From contig JAVVRZ010000001.1 in the NCBI GenBank assembly GCA_036654455.1, positions 1 through 64,000 on the forward strand: 64,000 nt of DNA. Direction: 5' to 3'. The stretch comes from Clostridia bacterium (GTDB lineage: Bacteria > Bacillota > Clostridia > Christensenellales > CAG-314). The notes below the pieces were generated by a model. That model saw only the letters and a list, made by a program, of their open reading frames with translations. It made no database searches and had not been told where the DNA came from. Below are positions 8,739 to 17,206 of the stretch, in pieces (the stretch's first letter is position 1; each line of letters starts with the position of its first letter). Made by a program: the position numbers and the translations under genes.

Positions 8739-9428
8739 ATGGACGAACAAATTATCAAAAATGAAAATACCGAAAATTTAACCGAACTTGCAGGACAAGT
8801 TAATCTTGCAGAGTTCTTAGAGTCTATTAAACCGTTTAGAGAAGTTATGATGCATTATGATTGCGCAATGGAGGAAGTTCGTACAAAAATAGTTGTGCTT
8901 GACCGAGAATTTGAAACTAAATATAAACGCAACCCTGTTGAAAACATAGTAACTCGTCTTAAAAAGCCAATTAGCATACTTAGAAAGCTAGAATTTCTAC
9001 ATTTGCCAGTAAATATCAATAATATTCAAAATGGTTTACACGATATTGCCGGCGTAAGAATTATTTGTTCATTTGTAAGCGATATATATGAAATTGCCAA
9101 CCTTTTAACCAAACAAGACGATATAACGCTTATACAAACCAAAGATTACATTAAATCGCCAAAGCCAAATGGTTACCGCAGTTTGCATTTGCTAGTTAGC
9201 GTGCCAATTTTTCTTTCTAACGGTAAAATTCCAGTTTGCGTAGAAGTGCAAATTCGTACTGAGGCGATGGATAGTTGGGCAAGCGTCGAACACAAAATAA
9301 AATATAAAAAAGACATAGACAACACTCAAATTACCAAAAGATTAAAGTCTTGCGCCGAAAAGATGGCGCACATCGACCAAGAAATGCAAGAAATTAATCA
9401 GGTAATTGAAAATTTATCCTCAATATAA
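8739..9428 (+). CDS. Small alarmone synthetase, RelQ/YjbM-like (p)ppGpp synthetase
   Basis: Transfers pyrophosphate from ATP to GDP/GTP to make (p)ppGpp. The 229-residue protein is a single RelA/SpoT synthetase domain without hydrolase or regulatory domains. Visible motifs are the RLKKPISI segment, HDIAGVRI, DYIKSPKPNGYRSLHL and the VEVQIRT-MDSWASVEHKIKYK block. It has the typical C-terminal helical end of tetramer-forming synthetases, with an N-terminal extension of about 25 residues. AAGGATAAATT precedes the ATG. It stands alone, followed by a terminator at 9590. Confidence 0.93.
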   Translation: MDEQIIKNENTENLTELAGQVNLAEFLESIKPFREVMMHYDCAMEEVRTKIVVLDREFETKYKRNPVENIVTRLKKPISILRKLEFLHLPVNINNIQNGLHDIAGVRIICSFVSDIYEIANLLTKQDDITLIQTKDYIKSPKPNGYRSLHLLVSVPIFLSNGKIPVCVEVQIRTEAMDSWASVEHKIKYKKDIDNTQITKRLKSCAEKMAHIDQEMQEINQVIENLSSI

Positions 9429-9589
9429 GTCAAAGTAACAGTTGTTATTTGAAACTTGTTTTATATAATAAGCTGTAATTACTTTAAGCTTTATTTTTTT
9501 AACGCTTCTAGTAGAAGTAAGTAGTTTAAAAACAAACTAAACCTCTCTCTAAGCAAAGATAATAGCTAAGTAAGGTCTAAGCGAAATAG

Positions 9590-9627
9590 AAAAGCCTTTA
9601 TAAAATTATATTTATAAAGGCTTTAAT
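9590..9627. terminator. Bidirectional terminator between convergent units
   Basis: Stem AAAGCCTTTATAAA / TTTATAAAGGCTTT with a 6-base loop, flanked by A/T tracts on both sides. It separates the alarmone synthetase gene (+) from the HTH gene (-) and could serve both. Confidence 0.85.
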
Positions 9628-9665
9628 TAATTTAGCAAATATTATTAATTGAAATTAATTTATTT

Positions 9666-9863
9666 TTAACTCAACTTTTTGTTTGTTTTAATGTACTTAC
9701 CTTTTTTAATTCTTGCGTCGATAGGTTTTATCGCATTATCGGGTATGCCCCAATTAGCGCCCACTCTTTGAGCGCCATAAACTCGATTATCTTTGCATAG
9801 TATCGCAATTCTTCGTTGTGAAATTCCCCATTTTTGACTTATTTGTTTTGTTGATAATAACAT
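9666..9863 (-). CDS. Small helix-turn-helix DNA-binding protein coupled to the diguanylate cyclase
   Basis: The 65-residue protein begins LLSTKQISQKWGISQRRIAILCKDNRV, an excisionase/MerR-like winged-helix pattern, and continues with a GANWGIPDNAIKP wing. A basic tail (KKGKYIKTNKK) follows. Its ATG lies one base beyond the stop of the upstream diguanylate cyclase gene, and the ribosome site (GGCGGAGAA) sits inside that gene, so the two are translated together. Proteins of this size are often transcription regulators or recombination accessory factors; no integrase is nearby, so a regulatory role is more likely. Confidence 0.75.
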   Translation of the reverse strand: MLLSTKQISQKWGISQRRIAILCKDNRVYGAQRVGANWGIPDNAIKPIDARIKKGKYIKTNKKLS

Positions 9864-9864
9864 A

Positions 9865-12800
9865 TTAAAATTCTCCGCCTTCTTTACCGTAAAGTAAAAC
9901 CATTTTTTGGTCGTTTGTCCAATTAATCGTTAGAGCGTTTACCTTTATCTCAGTTTTTCCGTCCTCGCTAGTGATAGTTAAGTCTTGTGTGTCGCCCTGT
10001 TTAATTTTTTCAACTAGACAGGTTTGACAAGGCGAATTTCTACCGCCCCTTAAAGTTTTAAAGCAGAACGAACCCATAATCGCAGAGGGGATTAAGGTCT
10101 TCATTTGCATATTTGTATATTCTATCGAATGTGTTCTAGGGTTGACAACGCAAATAAAGTCTGGCAAAACATCTAATATTTGAAGTCGTGTGCTTAAATT
10201 TGCAAGAACTACGGCCTCGGTTCTTTTTTTGTATAAGAATACGTCTATAATTTTAGACAAAAATGATAAATCTTCGATTTCTTCTAGCGTCCATACTCTA
10301 TTTTTAATACAATCGTCAAAACCAATAAATCCGCTTATCTTTCCTTCGTTTATTATTGTGGTTTGTAGGGCGGACTTAATGCCTTGTTTTTCAAATAGTA
10401 AACGCATATAGCTAGGCAATCCCAGCGTATCTTTACAATATAATAAACCGTTACTATCAAAACTTTCAAGTATTGAACTGTTTTCAAAACTCATAGGCAC
10501 ATTTTGCATTATTTCTAATTGCGGAGGTATGCCTTTTTCGCACCATTCGTAGGTATTGCTTGTAAAAGTATTGTCTTCGTTATTTTCGTATATAGCCACT
10601 CTGCTTACGTGATATTCTTGTCCTATTGCGGCAAGCGCCATATTGATATTGATATTAAAGTCTTTTGAAGAATATAGTAATTCAAATATGCGTTCTTCTA
10701 TGTTGTGCGACGTCCTTAGGTTGTGCAATTCTTCGTCGTTTGTGCGTTTAGTTTCAATAGAATAACTATCCGCCTCGCTTTCGTCATACAGCACAAACGT
10801 ATCTTTACCACCTTGCTTTGCTTTATATAAGGCGGCGTCGGCCTTGCGATATAATGAGTCAAAAGATTCTAACTTATCTTCTATTACTATAACGCCCATA
10901 CTACACGTTATTTTATAGTCGCCTTTTTCGCCCTGATATACTTGTCTAAGCATAGCCGAAGTAGCCGTTACTTTTTTAAGTATATTATTTGACGAAATAG
11001 CATCTTTCATAAGTATTGCGTATTCGTCGCCACCAATACGAGCTACGATATCGTCTTTATCAAAGAAATCTTTAAGTTTTGTAGCTACGTCAATTAGCAC
11101 AAGGTCGCCAAAAGCGTGTCCCAAAGTATCGTTTATGCCCTTAAAATTATCAATGTCCAGAACAATAAGAGCGTATAAGCTATTAGTATTATTTTGCAAG
11201 GAGGCATTAGCCATTGTAGAACACGCCATTTTATTATATAAACCTGTCATTTGGTCTATTTGCGTTTTAGTTTCAAGGTAGTCAGCGTGTTTTTTGGTTT
11301 CGTCAATATCGCTTATTATACCAACTATTCGCCAAGGACGGTTAAGATTATCTTTGCATAGCGTTAAGTCAAATCTAGCCCAAATAAAGCTATTGTCGCC
11401 CCTTCTAATGCGAGCTTGATAACTTGTCGAGCCGGTTTCAAGCAGTTCTTCCATAGTATTGTTTGTAGCTATTAAATAATCGTCTGGGTGAAAGAAATAA
11501 TGAGTAATTTTATCTATAAATTCGTTATAGGGCAGAGTCGAATAGGCAAGCGTATCGGCAAATATTTTTTCGGCTGAAACGCCAAATATTCTTTCGGCGT
11601 TTTCAAAGTGAGTATATATTTGCTTTTTTAAATCAAGTTCGAATAACGCTCCGTTTGACGAATTAATTGCCACCGTAAAACGTTCTTGACTAAGTCTAAG
11701 TTCTTCTTCTTGCTGTTTAACTAAGGTTATATCGGTTACAATAGTGTGATTGCGCAATTCTCCGTTATCTTCTACAAGGAAACCGTTGTCCATTACCCAA
11801 ATAATATCGCCGTTCTTTTTATGTATGCGATAGGGCATTTTATATGTATTGCCAACTTGCAACTGTTTTAAATAGGTATCAAATACTTCTTGCCTATCTT
11901 CTTCAAGCATAACGTCTAAATACTTGCCATTAAATAGACTTTGTATATCTTCTAGCGTGTAGCCTGTCATATCGGTAAAACCTTGACTGGCGTAAAGAAC
12001 GATGGTATTTTCGGGCGTTCTAGCGTGTTCGGTTACAATAACACCGCCGTTAATGTTACTAAGTAGTGATTGATATTTCTCGTTTGCCAGTACAATTTGC
12101 CTATTGTGCTTTTTGTAATTTAGCGCAATCCAAGTCAACAATATTAGCCCTGCAACAATTATTTGTAGCACAAGGGTAAGCACAAGGCTAGACATTTGTT
12201 TTTCTCGTTGTAACATAAACGAATCTGAGGTAAAACTAAGAGTGTACCAGTTGTTAATAAAGGAGGGCGTGAAGCTAACATATCTTCGGTTGCCATTATA
12301 TTTGAAGGCAAAGCTTATTGAAGAACCTTTTTTCATAGCGGTTTTAATTTCTTCTAGCGATATATCTTTAAGCGTTGTTTTTGCAAGATAAGTAAATATA
12401 TTGTTTTCGTCGCACATATTGTCTTCGTGTTGACTTTGCAATATAATATTGCCGTCAAGCGATACAATAAATCCGTAGCTTTCGCTAAAATATATCGTAT
12501 TAAGTAGCAATTCGCCAGCCTTAGAAACGGGGTACGCTCCGCATAAAACGCCTATTACGGCGTCGTCATTTTTAATAGGAATAGTAATTGTTAGGGTTTT
12601 TTGTCCTTCTACAAGCGTGCTATCAAGTTCATTGACATTTTTAAATCCTTGCATAGCTTGTTTAAAATAGTCACGGTGACTAACATTTACCCTGTCGCCT
12701 ATATTTGAAAAACTGTCTCCGTCCTCGTTGCAAACAATTAATCGAATAAATTCGCATTTATCGACAGCGCTTTGCAATATTATCTTAGTGTCTTGGCTAG

Positions 12801-13035
12801 ACCAGTCAGGGATATCTTTAAGTAGGACGGATACCATTTCCATTATACTAAATTTACTATTAATTTTGTCTAAAAAGGCTTTGTTGTGATGTTGCGATAT
12901 TTCATTTAATGTTTCATAAGTTTCTGTTGTAGAAGTATCAGTTAACTGTACAGAAAAACCCCACATTATACCAACCATAATCGCAATCATAACTAATGCA
13001 AATACCATATTAGCAATTATTCTTTTGCGCTTCAT
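9865..13035 (-). CDS. Membrane-bound sensor diguanylate cyclase (Cache-PAS-PAS-GGDEF-GAF)
   Basis: Makes cyclic di-GMP from GTP. Order in the 1056 residues: membrane helix (8-28), extracellular dCache-like sensor (about 35-280), second helix (about 284-306), PAS (about 320-440), PAS with PAC (about 450-585), GGDEF domain (about 590-755, motif RIGGDEYAIL near 668), GAF (about 775-930) and a PAS-like end with a C-x2-C cluster (about 1007-1022). The last motif residue is Tyr rather than Phe. The inhibitory I-site is not intact: FDKD stands where RxxD is expected. It is followed without a gap by a small HTH gene. The cue sensed is unknown. Confidence 0.9.
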   Translation of the reverse strand: MKRKRIIANMVFALVMIAIMVGIMWGFSVQLTDTSTTETYETLNEISQHHNKAFLDKINSKFSIMEMVSVLLKDIPDWSSQDTKIILQSAVDKCEFIRLIVCNEDGDSFSNIGDRVNVSHRDYFKQAMQGFKNVNELDSTLVEGQKTLTITIPIKNDDAVIGVLCGAYPVSKAGELLLNTIYFSESYGFIVSLDGNIILQSQHEDNMCDENNIFTYLAKTTLKDISLEEIKTAMKKGSSISFAFKYNGNRRYVSFTPSFINNWYTLSFTSDSFMLQREKQMSSLVLTLVLQIIVAGLILLTWIALNYKKHNRQIVLANEKYQSLLSNINGGVIVTEHARTPENTIVLYASQGFTDMTGYTLEDIQSLFNGKYLDVMLEEDRQEVFDTYLKQLQVGNTYKMPYRIHKKNGDIIWVMDNGFLVEDNGELRNHTIVTDITLVKQQEEELRLSQERFTVAINSSNGALFELDLKKQIYTHFENAERIFGVSAEKIFADTLAYSTLPYNEFIDKITHYFFHPDDYLIATNNTMEELLETGSTSYQARIRRGDNSFIWARFDLTLCKDNLNRPWRIVGIISDIDETKKHADYLETKTQIDQMTGLYNKMACSTMANASLQNNTNSLYALIVLDIDNFKGINDTLGHAFGDLVLIDVATKLKDFFDKDDIVARIGGDEYAILMKDAISSNNILKKVTATSAMLRQVYQGEKGDYKITCSMGVIVIEDKLESFDSLYRKADAALYKAKQGGKDTFVLYDESEADSYSIETKRTNDEELHNLRTSHNIEERIFELLYSSKDFNININMALAAIGQEYHVSRVAIYENNEDNTFTSNTYEWCEKGIPPQLEIMQNVPMSFENSSILESFDSNGLLYCKDTLGLPSYMRLLFEKQGIKSALQTTIINEGKISGFIGFDDCIKNRVWTLEEIEDLSFLSKIIDVFLYKKRTEAVVLANLSTRLQILDVLPDFICVVNPRTHSIEYTNMQMKTLIPSAIMGSFCFKTLRGGRNSPCQTCLVEKIKQGDTQDLTITSEDGKTEIKVNALTINWTNDQKMVLLYGKEGGEF

Positions 13036-13182
13036 TTACCTAGCTCCTTTGTGATGCCAATTAAATTAATTGTATTCTACCGCCCGAACAAAGTCAAGTA
13101 TATTTAGGCAATAACATACTGTTTGTCATAAACCCTTGGTATTGTTTTAACATAATTTTAGTTTATAAATTTACATAAAGTG

Positions 13183-13212
13183 TTGCATTTCTCTATTCAA
13201 ATGTGATACAAT
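13183..13212 (+). promoter_or_regulatory. Candidate SigA promoter of the 13264 gene
   Basis: TTGCAT, 18-base spacer, TACAAT, ending 51 bases before the ATG at 13264. Both boxes match consensus in four or five of six positions. Confidence 0.5.
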
Positions 13213-13263
13213 CATAAAATATTGAAATATATCTAATAATTGTTAGCAAATAGGGTGAGATAA

Positions 13264-13833
13264 ATGAAAAATTATTTTTATACAAAAGACCAATCAGCCG
13301 TTATAGAATATGAGGATACGGCTTACAATTCCCTAGTTGAAATAGTATTGTCTTTTAGTCAACAATTTGCCGAATTAGGACTAAAAATTGATTGCCAACG
13401 CAGTTATTATGATTTTTCGGACGGTACTACTACCCAAGAAAGACCGGAAGAGCAAGCCTATTATGATTTCTCATTCGTTTACAACATCATACCACTTGAT
13501 AGCGACATAGCCGAGGCGACAAAGGTCGGCAAACTTATAGACAACTTTACTTCGCTTAGTTCCAAACGCAAAGGAAAGTTTTCTATGTTTACGCCCGATT
13601 TTATTCAAGAAATCAAGCAAAACGTAGCTACGACTTTGCAAGTCGCTTTAACAAAAATTACCGAATTAGGTTATGACCAATATCTAGCAGATTTTAAGGC
13701 AAACGACGAAGTAGAAGTCGCTAGGTTTACGGCAAAATTTAAACGCCTTAAAACCTTACTTATAGCTCTATTTCTTGCGGGAATTGTTGGCTTAGTCGCA
13801 ATAATTATTTTTGCAACAAAATATTTCGGTTAG
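13264..13833 (+). CDS. Hypothetical tail-anchored membrane protein
   Basis: The 189-residue protein is soluble and acidic up to about residue 160, with tyrosine-rich segments (QRSYYDF, QAYYDFSFVYN). A single hydrophobic helix near the C-terminus (LLIALFLAGIVGLVAIIIFA, about 165-185) leaves the bulk in the cytoplasm. The start follows AGGGTGAGATAA. It is monocistronic and divergent from the diguanylate cyclase gene. I recognise no domain. Its layout, soluble domain then C-terminal helix, loosely resembles the 3760 protein, but I see no convincing sequence similarity. Confidence 0.75.
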   Translation: MKNYFYTKDQSAVIEYEDTAYNSLVEIVLSFSQQFAELGLKIDCQRSYYDFSDGTTTQERPEEQAYYDFSFVYNIIPLDSDIAEATKVGKLIDNFTSLSSKRKGKFSMFTPDFIQEIKQNVATTLQVALTKITELGYDQYLADFKANDEVEVARFTAKFKRLKTLLIALFLAGIVGLVAIIIFATKYFG

Positions 13834-13916
13834 TATTTCAAAATGCAATATAAATCGTAATCGTTTATTGTCAATTAACTAAATAAATTTAATTTAGTAT
13901 ACAATAGATTAAAAAG

Positions 13917-13972
13917 GTTATAATTTTCTATGTAATTAAATTTAAGATTGCTAGCTTAGTTATAATTTTCTA
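13917..13972 (+). repeat. 14-bp direct repeat GTTATAATTTTCTA (two copies)
   Basis: Copies at 13917-13930 and 13959-13972, exactly 42 bases apart (about four helical turns). This spacing fits cooperative protein binding, but the motif is AT-rich and may be chance. Confidence 0.5.
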
Positions 13973-14007
13973 CTTGATAAATTGTAACTAATAGCACTTA
14001 AAAGATA

Positions 14008-14029
14008 AATATATCACGAATATATCACG
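14008..14029 (+). repeat. 11-bp tandem repeat AATATATCACG upstream of the XRE gene
   Basis: Two perfect head-to-tail copies (14008-14018 and 14019-14029), one helical turn each. A near copy, TATCTCACG, occurs at 14166-14174, five bases before the -35 box of the XRE promoter. This is compatible with operator sites for that regulator. Confidence 0.55.
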
Positions 14030-14178
14030 TAATAAACACTAGGCAAACTTAAATTAACTGTAAAATGAATAGAGTAAAAGTTGATTAAATGTCATTATAT
14101 TTATCATAAAATATCTTATTATATGTAATATATTGCATTTTTCACAGTAAAAGAAGGAAATAAGTTATCTCACGATTA

Positions 14179-14207
14179 TTGACATTTCAAAATATATGGT
14201 GTAATAT
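14179..14207 (+). promoter_or_regulatory. SigA-type promoter of the XRE regulator gene
   Basis: TTGACA, 17-base spacer, TAATAT. Expected transcription start is near 14214, giving a leader of about 78 bases that contains a GGGGGG run. Confidence 0.75.
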
Positions 14208-14291
14208 GTATAATAAGGAATAGGGGGGTAAGCGATTTCATACATAAGACAATATAAAAATGGCAAATTTTTTAAAAAGGAAAGAGATATT

Positions 14292-14612
14292 ATGTTAAGT
14301 GAACAAAACAAACAAGAACTAACTACAGCTATGGCGGACAACTTGCATATGCTCAGGTCGCATCTCGGTTTAACTCAAGACGAAATTGCAAAAATTATTG
14401 GTGTAAGCAGACATACGGTTTTATCTATTGAGAATCAATCCCGTGAAATGTCGTGGAATACATTTTTGTCACTAATTTTGCTTTTCACCAAGAATGAAAG
14501 AACAGACAAATTAATGAACATACTGGGCATCTACACTGACGAGTTAAACGACTTCCTTAAATTAAGAGGTAGAGTTAAAGTTAGACAAGGCGCTAAGAAC
14601 AAGGCAAACTAA
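14292..14612 (+). CDS. XRE-family transcriptional regulator
   Basis: A DNA-binding protein of 106 residues. Residues about 18-75 form a Cro/C1-type five-helix domain: LRSHLGLTQDEIAKIIGVSRHTVLSIENQ carries the helix-turn-helix with the usual Q, V and S recognition positions. The C-terminal ~35 residues (DELNDFLKLRGRVKVRQGAKNKAN) form a short basic tail. The start follows AAAAAGGAAAGAG. It is transcribed alone from a strong promoter. Repeats with a TATC/ATCACG core upstream suggest autoregulation. It could also act on the AAA+/YbjN genes that follow, but no shared motif was seen there. Confidence 0.85.
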   Translation: MLSEQNKQELTTAMADNLHMLRSHLGLTQDEIAKIIGVSRHTVLSIENQSREMSWNTFLSLILLFTKNERTDKLMNILGIYTDELNDFLKLRGRVKVRQGAKNKAN

Positions 14613-14744
14613 CAAACTTAATTTAGTCCGCATCAACAGAAAAAGTGTTTAGCCAAGATTATTTTTTGGCTTGACATTGTTTTCTTGCAAAATAGTATTG
14701 CTCAAAGCGGTACACTGCCCAGAGCTGACTTTTGGTCAATTACG

Positions 14745-14787
14745 TATATACCGTTATTGCTTTTTTAAGTAATAACGGTATATTTTT
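14745..14787 (+). terminator. Rho-independent terminator
   Basis: Stem TATACCGTTATT / AATAACGGTATA with a loop rich in T, followed by TTTTT. It ends the XRE transcript or a separate small RNA. Confidence 0.88.
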
Positions 14788-14942
14788 GGTTTTTATACCG
14801 ACATAACGCCAAAGCTAGGCTTGTTTTTGTTGTTAGTATCAAATTTAATTTGTTATATTGCAGTTTATGCCAGCGTAAAATACATTTTTTGTTTAGCTGA
14901 TAAATAAATTAACAAATGTATTTATATAATTAAAAAATGATA

Positions 14943-14971
14943 TAGACAAACAGTCGTATCTTTGCTAAAAT
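14943..14971 (+). promoter_or_regulatory. SigA-type promoter of the AAA+ gene
   Basis: TAGACA, 17-base spacer, TAAAAT, about 30 bases upstream of the start codon. Confidence 0.65.
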
Positions 14972-15001
14972 GAAGTAGAAAATAAAATTAAGGAGATTTA
15001 A

Positions 15002-17062
15002 ATGATAGTTAAATTAGTTACAGTTGTTTTTGACGCCGAAAAACTTCTTAACGAGCCGAGAGGAGTATATGCAATAGGCGCAATAAAATCCCTTTTGAAA
15101 AAACTTTATACTAATATCATAATTGTGGACTTAGGAATATCAAAATGCGCTATAAAAGTTTTTATAGGCGAAAATGCGCCTTGTAGCAAGGACAAAGAAA
15201 TTCAATCAGCAATTTTAAAAGAACTTAGCGATACTTGCATTAATACTTCGCCAAAAATTGGCGTGAAAGAAACTACCTTTGTTCCCAAAGAATTCCTTGC
15301 CTCAACCGAAAGCCATAAAGACGACAAAGAAAGCGACGATTTCGAAGACGAAGAAGAAGACGAAGAAGACGAAGAAGTTTTAGATGATTTTTTTACCGAC
15401 GAGAAAACCGAAAAGATAAGTAATCTAGATGAAGTAAAACAAGAAGTTGATAATTTGGTGGGGTGCGAAGAATTTAAATCGCTTGTAAACGAGATTATCT
15501 CGGTCGCTCCTCAAATTATCAAATATAAAACAATAAATAGTTTTCTTTCGCAACATTATTTATTTGCAATTAATCAAGGGTGTGGTCTTACAACCTATCT
15601 TAAATTATTCGCAAGTTTGCTTAATGCGCTAGATATCTTTAACTGTGATTGCGATACAGTAAAGGAAATAAAACTTCCTTCGCCAAATAAAGATACCGCA
15701 AGTCAATTAGTCGACTCAATTTCTTCAATCGAATCTTACGCATATAGCAATAAAATGGTTTGTATAGACATTAGTAATTGGATAAATCAAACCAACAACA
15801 TACAATTTAAGCAGTTTTTGACCGATTTAAGCAATTTAGAAAAAGTAGTAATTGTCTTTCGCGCGCCTTTTATCGAAGCTGACATTTTAGAGAATATTTC
15901 TCGCAGTATTGCGGATATTTTATATATAAAAAATATCTCATTTGCTCCCTTTAATAATGAAGAGCTTAACATTTTTGCAAAACGAGAAATTAAAGCTATG
16001 GGTTTTGAAATGGAAGACGACGCCGTTCAAATTTTAAACGAGCGTATTTTTGAAGAAAAAAGCGACGGCAAATTTTACGGCTTTAAGACAGTAAGTAAAG
16101 TAATCAACGAAATGATTTACAAGAAGCAATTAAGCAATGTAACTAACAAAAAAGATGACGTTATAATTAAAAAAGAGGATATTCTAACTCTTGCAACTTC
16201 AAACGATGGCAATAATTTAAGCGGAGAAGAAATGCTAGGCAAACTTATCGGCATGAAAAAGATTAAAGCCAAAGTTGAAGAAATTGTAACGCAAATAGAA
16301 TTTTCTTTGCGCAATAAATCGGTAGAATCTCCCTGTATACACATGCGTTTTGTCGGCAATCCCGGTACGGGTAAAACTACCGTCGCAAGAATATTAGGTA
16401 AAATTTTGCGAGAAAGGGGAATTTTACGCAACGGCAATTTCTTTGAGTATGCAGGTAGAGATTTTTGCGGTATGTATATAGGCGAAACTGCCCCAAAAAC
16501 GTCTAGCATTTGTCGAGACGCCTATGGTTCGGTTTTGTTTATCGACGAAGCTTATTCGCTTTATACCGGCGAGAAAGATTCCAGAGATTATGGCAAAGAG
16601 GCTTTAACTACGCTTATCGCCGAAATGGAGAATCATCGCAACGACCTTGTTATAATTATGGCTGGATATCAAGAAGAAATGCAGTCTTTATTAAAAGGTA
16701 ACACCGGGCTAGAAAGTCGTATGCCGTACATAATAGATTTTCCAAATTATTCAAGAGAAGATTTGTTCAATATATTTATGTCTATGGCGGGTAGAAACTT
16801 TGAGTACGAAATAGAATTTAAGGAAGTAGCAAAAAAATATTTCGACGCTTTACCCGACGATATTATAAATGCCAAAGAATTTAGCAACGCTCGTTACGCA
16901 AGAAACTTATTTGAACGTGTTTGGGGCAAAGCTGTTACAAGGGCGAAATTACAAAAAGAAGAAAAAATGCTTTTAAAGTGTGAAGATTTCAAAAACGCTA
17001 CTTACGAAAAAGAATTTTCAACTTTAAACGATAAGAAAAAGCGTCCAATAGGGTTTATTTAA
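15002..17062 (+). CDS. AAA+ ATPase of the SpoVK/CbbX type with a degenerate N-terminal AAA-like part
   Basis: Residues about 410-680 form a CbbX/SpoVK-like AAA+ module: Walker A GNPGTGKT (about 451-458), Walker B VLFIDEA (about 509-515) and an Arg in SRMPYIIDFPNY as candidate finger. Such ATPases remodel protein complexes. Before it, residues about 140-390 resemble a second AAA core and lid (VCIDISNW, then VVIVFRAPF) without a Walker A loop, so this half probably cannot hydrolyse ATP. Residues 1-95 form a small alpha/beta domain, joined by a strongly acidic linker (about 104-135). The start follows AAGGAG. Client unknown; a YbjN-like gene follows. Confidence 0.85.
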   Translation: MIVKLVTVVFDAEKLLNEPRGVYAIGAIKSLLKKLYTNIIIVDLGISKCAIKVFIGENAPCSKDKEIQSAILKELSDTCINTSPKIGVKETTFVPKEFLASTESHKDDKESDDFEDEEEDEEDEEVLDDFFTDEKTEKISNLDEVKQEVDNLVGCEEFKSLVNEIISVAPQIIKYKTINSFLSQHYLFAINQGCGLTTYLKLFASLLNALDIFNCDCDTVKEIKLPSPNKDTASQLVDSISSIESYAYSNKMVCIDISNWINQTNNIQFKQFLTDLSNLEKVVIVFRAPFIEADILENISRSIADILYIKNISFAPFNNEELNIFAKREIKAMGFEMEDDAVQILNERIFEEKSDGKFYGFKTVSKVINEMIYKKQLSNVTNKKDDVIIKKEDILTLATSNDGNNLSGEEMLGKLIGMKKIKAKVEEIVTQIEFSLRNKSVESPCIHMRFVGNPGTGKTTVARILGKILRERGILRNGNFFEYAGRDFCGMYIGETAPKTSSICRDAYGSVLFIDEAYSLYTGEKDSRDYGKEALTTLIAEMENHRNDLVIIMAGYQEEMQSLLKGNTGLESRMPYIIDFPNYSREDLFNIFMSMAGRNFEYEIEFKEVAKKYFDALPDDIINAKEFSNARYARNLFERVWGKAVTRAKLQKEEKMLLKCEDFKNATYEKEFSTLNDKKKRPIGFI

Positions 17063-17129
17063 ACACTAGATAGTTTTTACTATAAACAACTTTACAAATA
17101 TTTTAACAAAACTATAATTACTATAAACA

Positions 17130-17157
17130 TTGACTTATGAAAATACTATGATAAAAT
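17130..17157 (+). promoter_or_regulatory. SigA-type promoter upstream of the YbjN-like gene
   Basis: TTGACT, 16-base spacer, TAAAAT, ending about 50 bases before the chosen start. It suggests that the YbjN-like gene and the following membrane-protein gene have their own promoter, separate from the AAA+ gene. Confidence 0.55.
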
Positions 17158-17206
17158 AATTAATGTAATTGTAATTTTTAATCAAACAATAATGGAGGAT
17201 ATAGCA

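Larger units (their letters stand above)
13834..14291. other. Intergenic region, 458 bases, with repeated motifs
   Basis: The longest non-coding stretch in the window and very AT-rich. It contains a 14-bp direct repeat, an 11-bp perfect tandem repeat, a third related motif and a good SigA promoter for the XRE gene (each listed). No open frame with a ribosome site was found. Confidence 0.6.
14613..15001. other. Intergenic region, 389 bases
   Basis: Contains a short hairpin (AGCCAA...TTGGCT, 14651-14671), a moderately GC-rich stretch (14700-14745), a strong terminator (14745-14787) lying 130 bases past the XRE stop, and the promoter of the AAA+ gene. The compact GC-rich block ending in a terminator might be a small RNA or simply the XRE 3' UTR. 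Confidence 0.45.

Noticed and set aside
14694-14769. TTG-started 24-codon frame ending inside the terminator
   Set aside because: No ribosome site, and its second half is the terminator stem; most likely chance.
16117-16509. Minus-strand frame opposite the AAA+ gene
   Set aside because: It lies over the Walker A region of a clear ATPase and has no start signal.
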